A stretch of 64,000 nt of DNA from Lanius collurio (Eukaryota > Chordata > Aves > Passeriformes > Laniidae), in contig JACBWW010000004.1 of the NCBI GenBank assembly GCA_020086605.1, positions 29,173,047-29,237,046 on the forward strand. Reading direction: 5' to 3'. Positions 63,591-64,000 of the stretch are shown piece after piece (position 1 is the first letter of the stretch; each line of letters opens with the position of its first letter). Both the position numbers and the translations under genes were made by a program. Under the pieces are notes generated by a model. It searched no databases and was not told the DNA's origin. It saw only the letters and a list, made by a program, of their open reading frames with translations.

Positions 63591-63729
63591 AAAAGGACTC
63601 TCCTCCAACAATTGGAGTGCCCACGCTGTCCATAGTAGCCTCCACAGCAAGCTCCGTTGCCCTGATTCTGCTGTTAGTTGTGCTGTTTGTTCTGCTGCAG
63701 CCAAAGCTGAAGTCATTCCATCATAACAG
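63591..63729 (+). CDS. SUSD6: SUSD6 coding exon 4: stalk, transmembrane helix, start of tail
   Basis: 139 bases complete codon 107 (G from exon 3 plus AA gives Glu), encode residues 108-152 and end with two bases (AG) of codon 153. After a short stalk, GVPTLSIVASTASSVALIL starts at residue 115 and the transmembrane helix runs to about 142. It is followed by the stop-transfer segment QPKLKSFHH (143-151), rich in basic residues, which sets a type I topology. From GVPTLS to KSFHH the sequence appears identical to human SUSD6 as recalled, far more conserved than the signal peptide. The donor is GTAAGTG. The rest of the cytoplasmic tail, which in the human protein carries the ligase-binding PY-type motif, lies beyond the window. 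Confidence 0.97.
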
Positions 63730-64000
63730 GTAAGTGTAGCTGGGGTTTGGAGGGGCTCAGAGGCACCCTGTTTCTTTGCAGTAGAAACCCATTCAAGTAG
63801 TTGGGTTAGACCTTTGTTTTGGAACAACTTAGCTCCTTGCTTCTCTGTTGCTCTTTTCATCACCTCAGTGCCATCTCTGCCCCATGCTACTGATCCAGCA
63901 TTTTTCTGAAATGGAGTTCAGTGATCCCCCCCTGCAGTCCCCATTCTTATGTGCCACCCATGGAGTGACTTCCTTGTGCTTTTGCCTTGGCTTTGAACAG
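63730..64000 (+). other. SUSD6: SUSD6 intron 4, start, with possible acceptor at window edge
   Basis: The intron starts with GTAAGTG. The last bases of the window (TGCCTTGGCTTTGAACAG) look like a pyrimidine-rich tract and acceptor, so exon 5 may begin at 64001 after a 271-bp intron. This is inference only, since no exon 5 base is visible. A translation running through the donor stops at once (AGG TAA at 63728-63733). Confidence 0.6.

Overview
The window is vertebrate nuclear DNA, almost certainly avian and probably from a songbird. It holds three small, widely spaced exons with consensus splice sites. It has no bacterial-style gene packing. Its interspersed repeats are CR1 LINEs, the typical bird LINE, plus one LTR resembling those abundant in passerine genomes. 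The songbird call rests on recalled similarity and could not be searched.

One gene is visible: SUSD6 (sushi domain containing 6, also KIAA0247 or DRAGO), on the plus strand and incomplete at both ends. Exon 2 (24820-25007) carries the end of the 5' UTR, the start codon and the signal peptide. Exon 3 (61016-61213) encodes the single extracellular sushi/CCP domain. Exon 4 (63591-63729) encodes the juxtamembrane stalk, the transmembrane helix and the first cytoplasmic residues. The exon phases interlock (1, 1, then 2) and give one uninterrupted reading frame of 152 codons plus two bases. The noncoding first exon and promoter are presumed to lie left of the window. The rest of the cytoplasmic tail lies to the right, and the last bases of the window look like the acceptor of the next exon.

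Layout: 1-24819 is intron 1 (right part); 24820-25007 exon 2; 25008-61015 a 36-kb intron 2; 61016-61213 exon 3; 61214-63590 intron 3; 63591-63729 exon 4; 63730-64000 the start of intron 4. Intron 2 holds three recognisable CR1 copies near 34.9, 45.6 and 60.3 kb. The middle copy is split by a 442-bp solo LTR with matching target-site duplication. The remainder is unique-looking intronic DNA with homopolymer tracts, short local duplications and a few palindromes.

No operon, CRISPR array, RNA gene or undescribed multi-gene system was found. Open reading frames of 60-170 codons outside the three exons are about what chance gives in 64 kb and none is recognisable. The most useful observations are the short signal-peptide exon, the dated LTR-in-CR1 nesting, two perfect palindromes that could bind transcription factors, and a duplicated 50-bp block in intron 3 and its neighbourhood.
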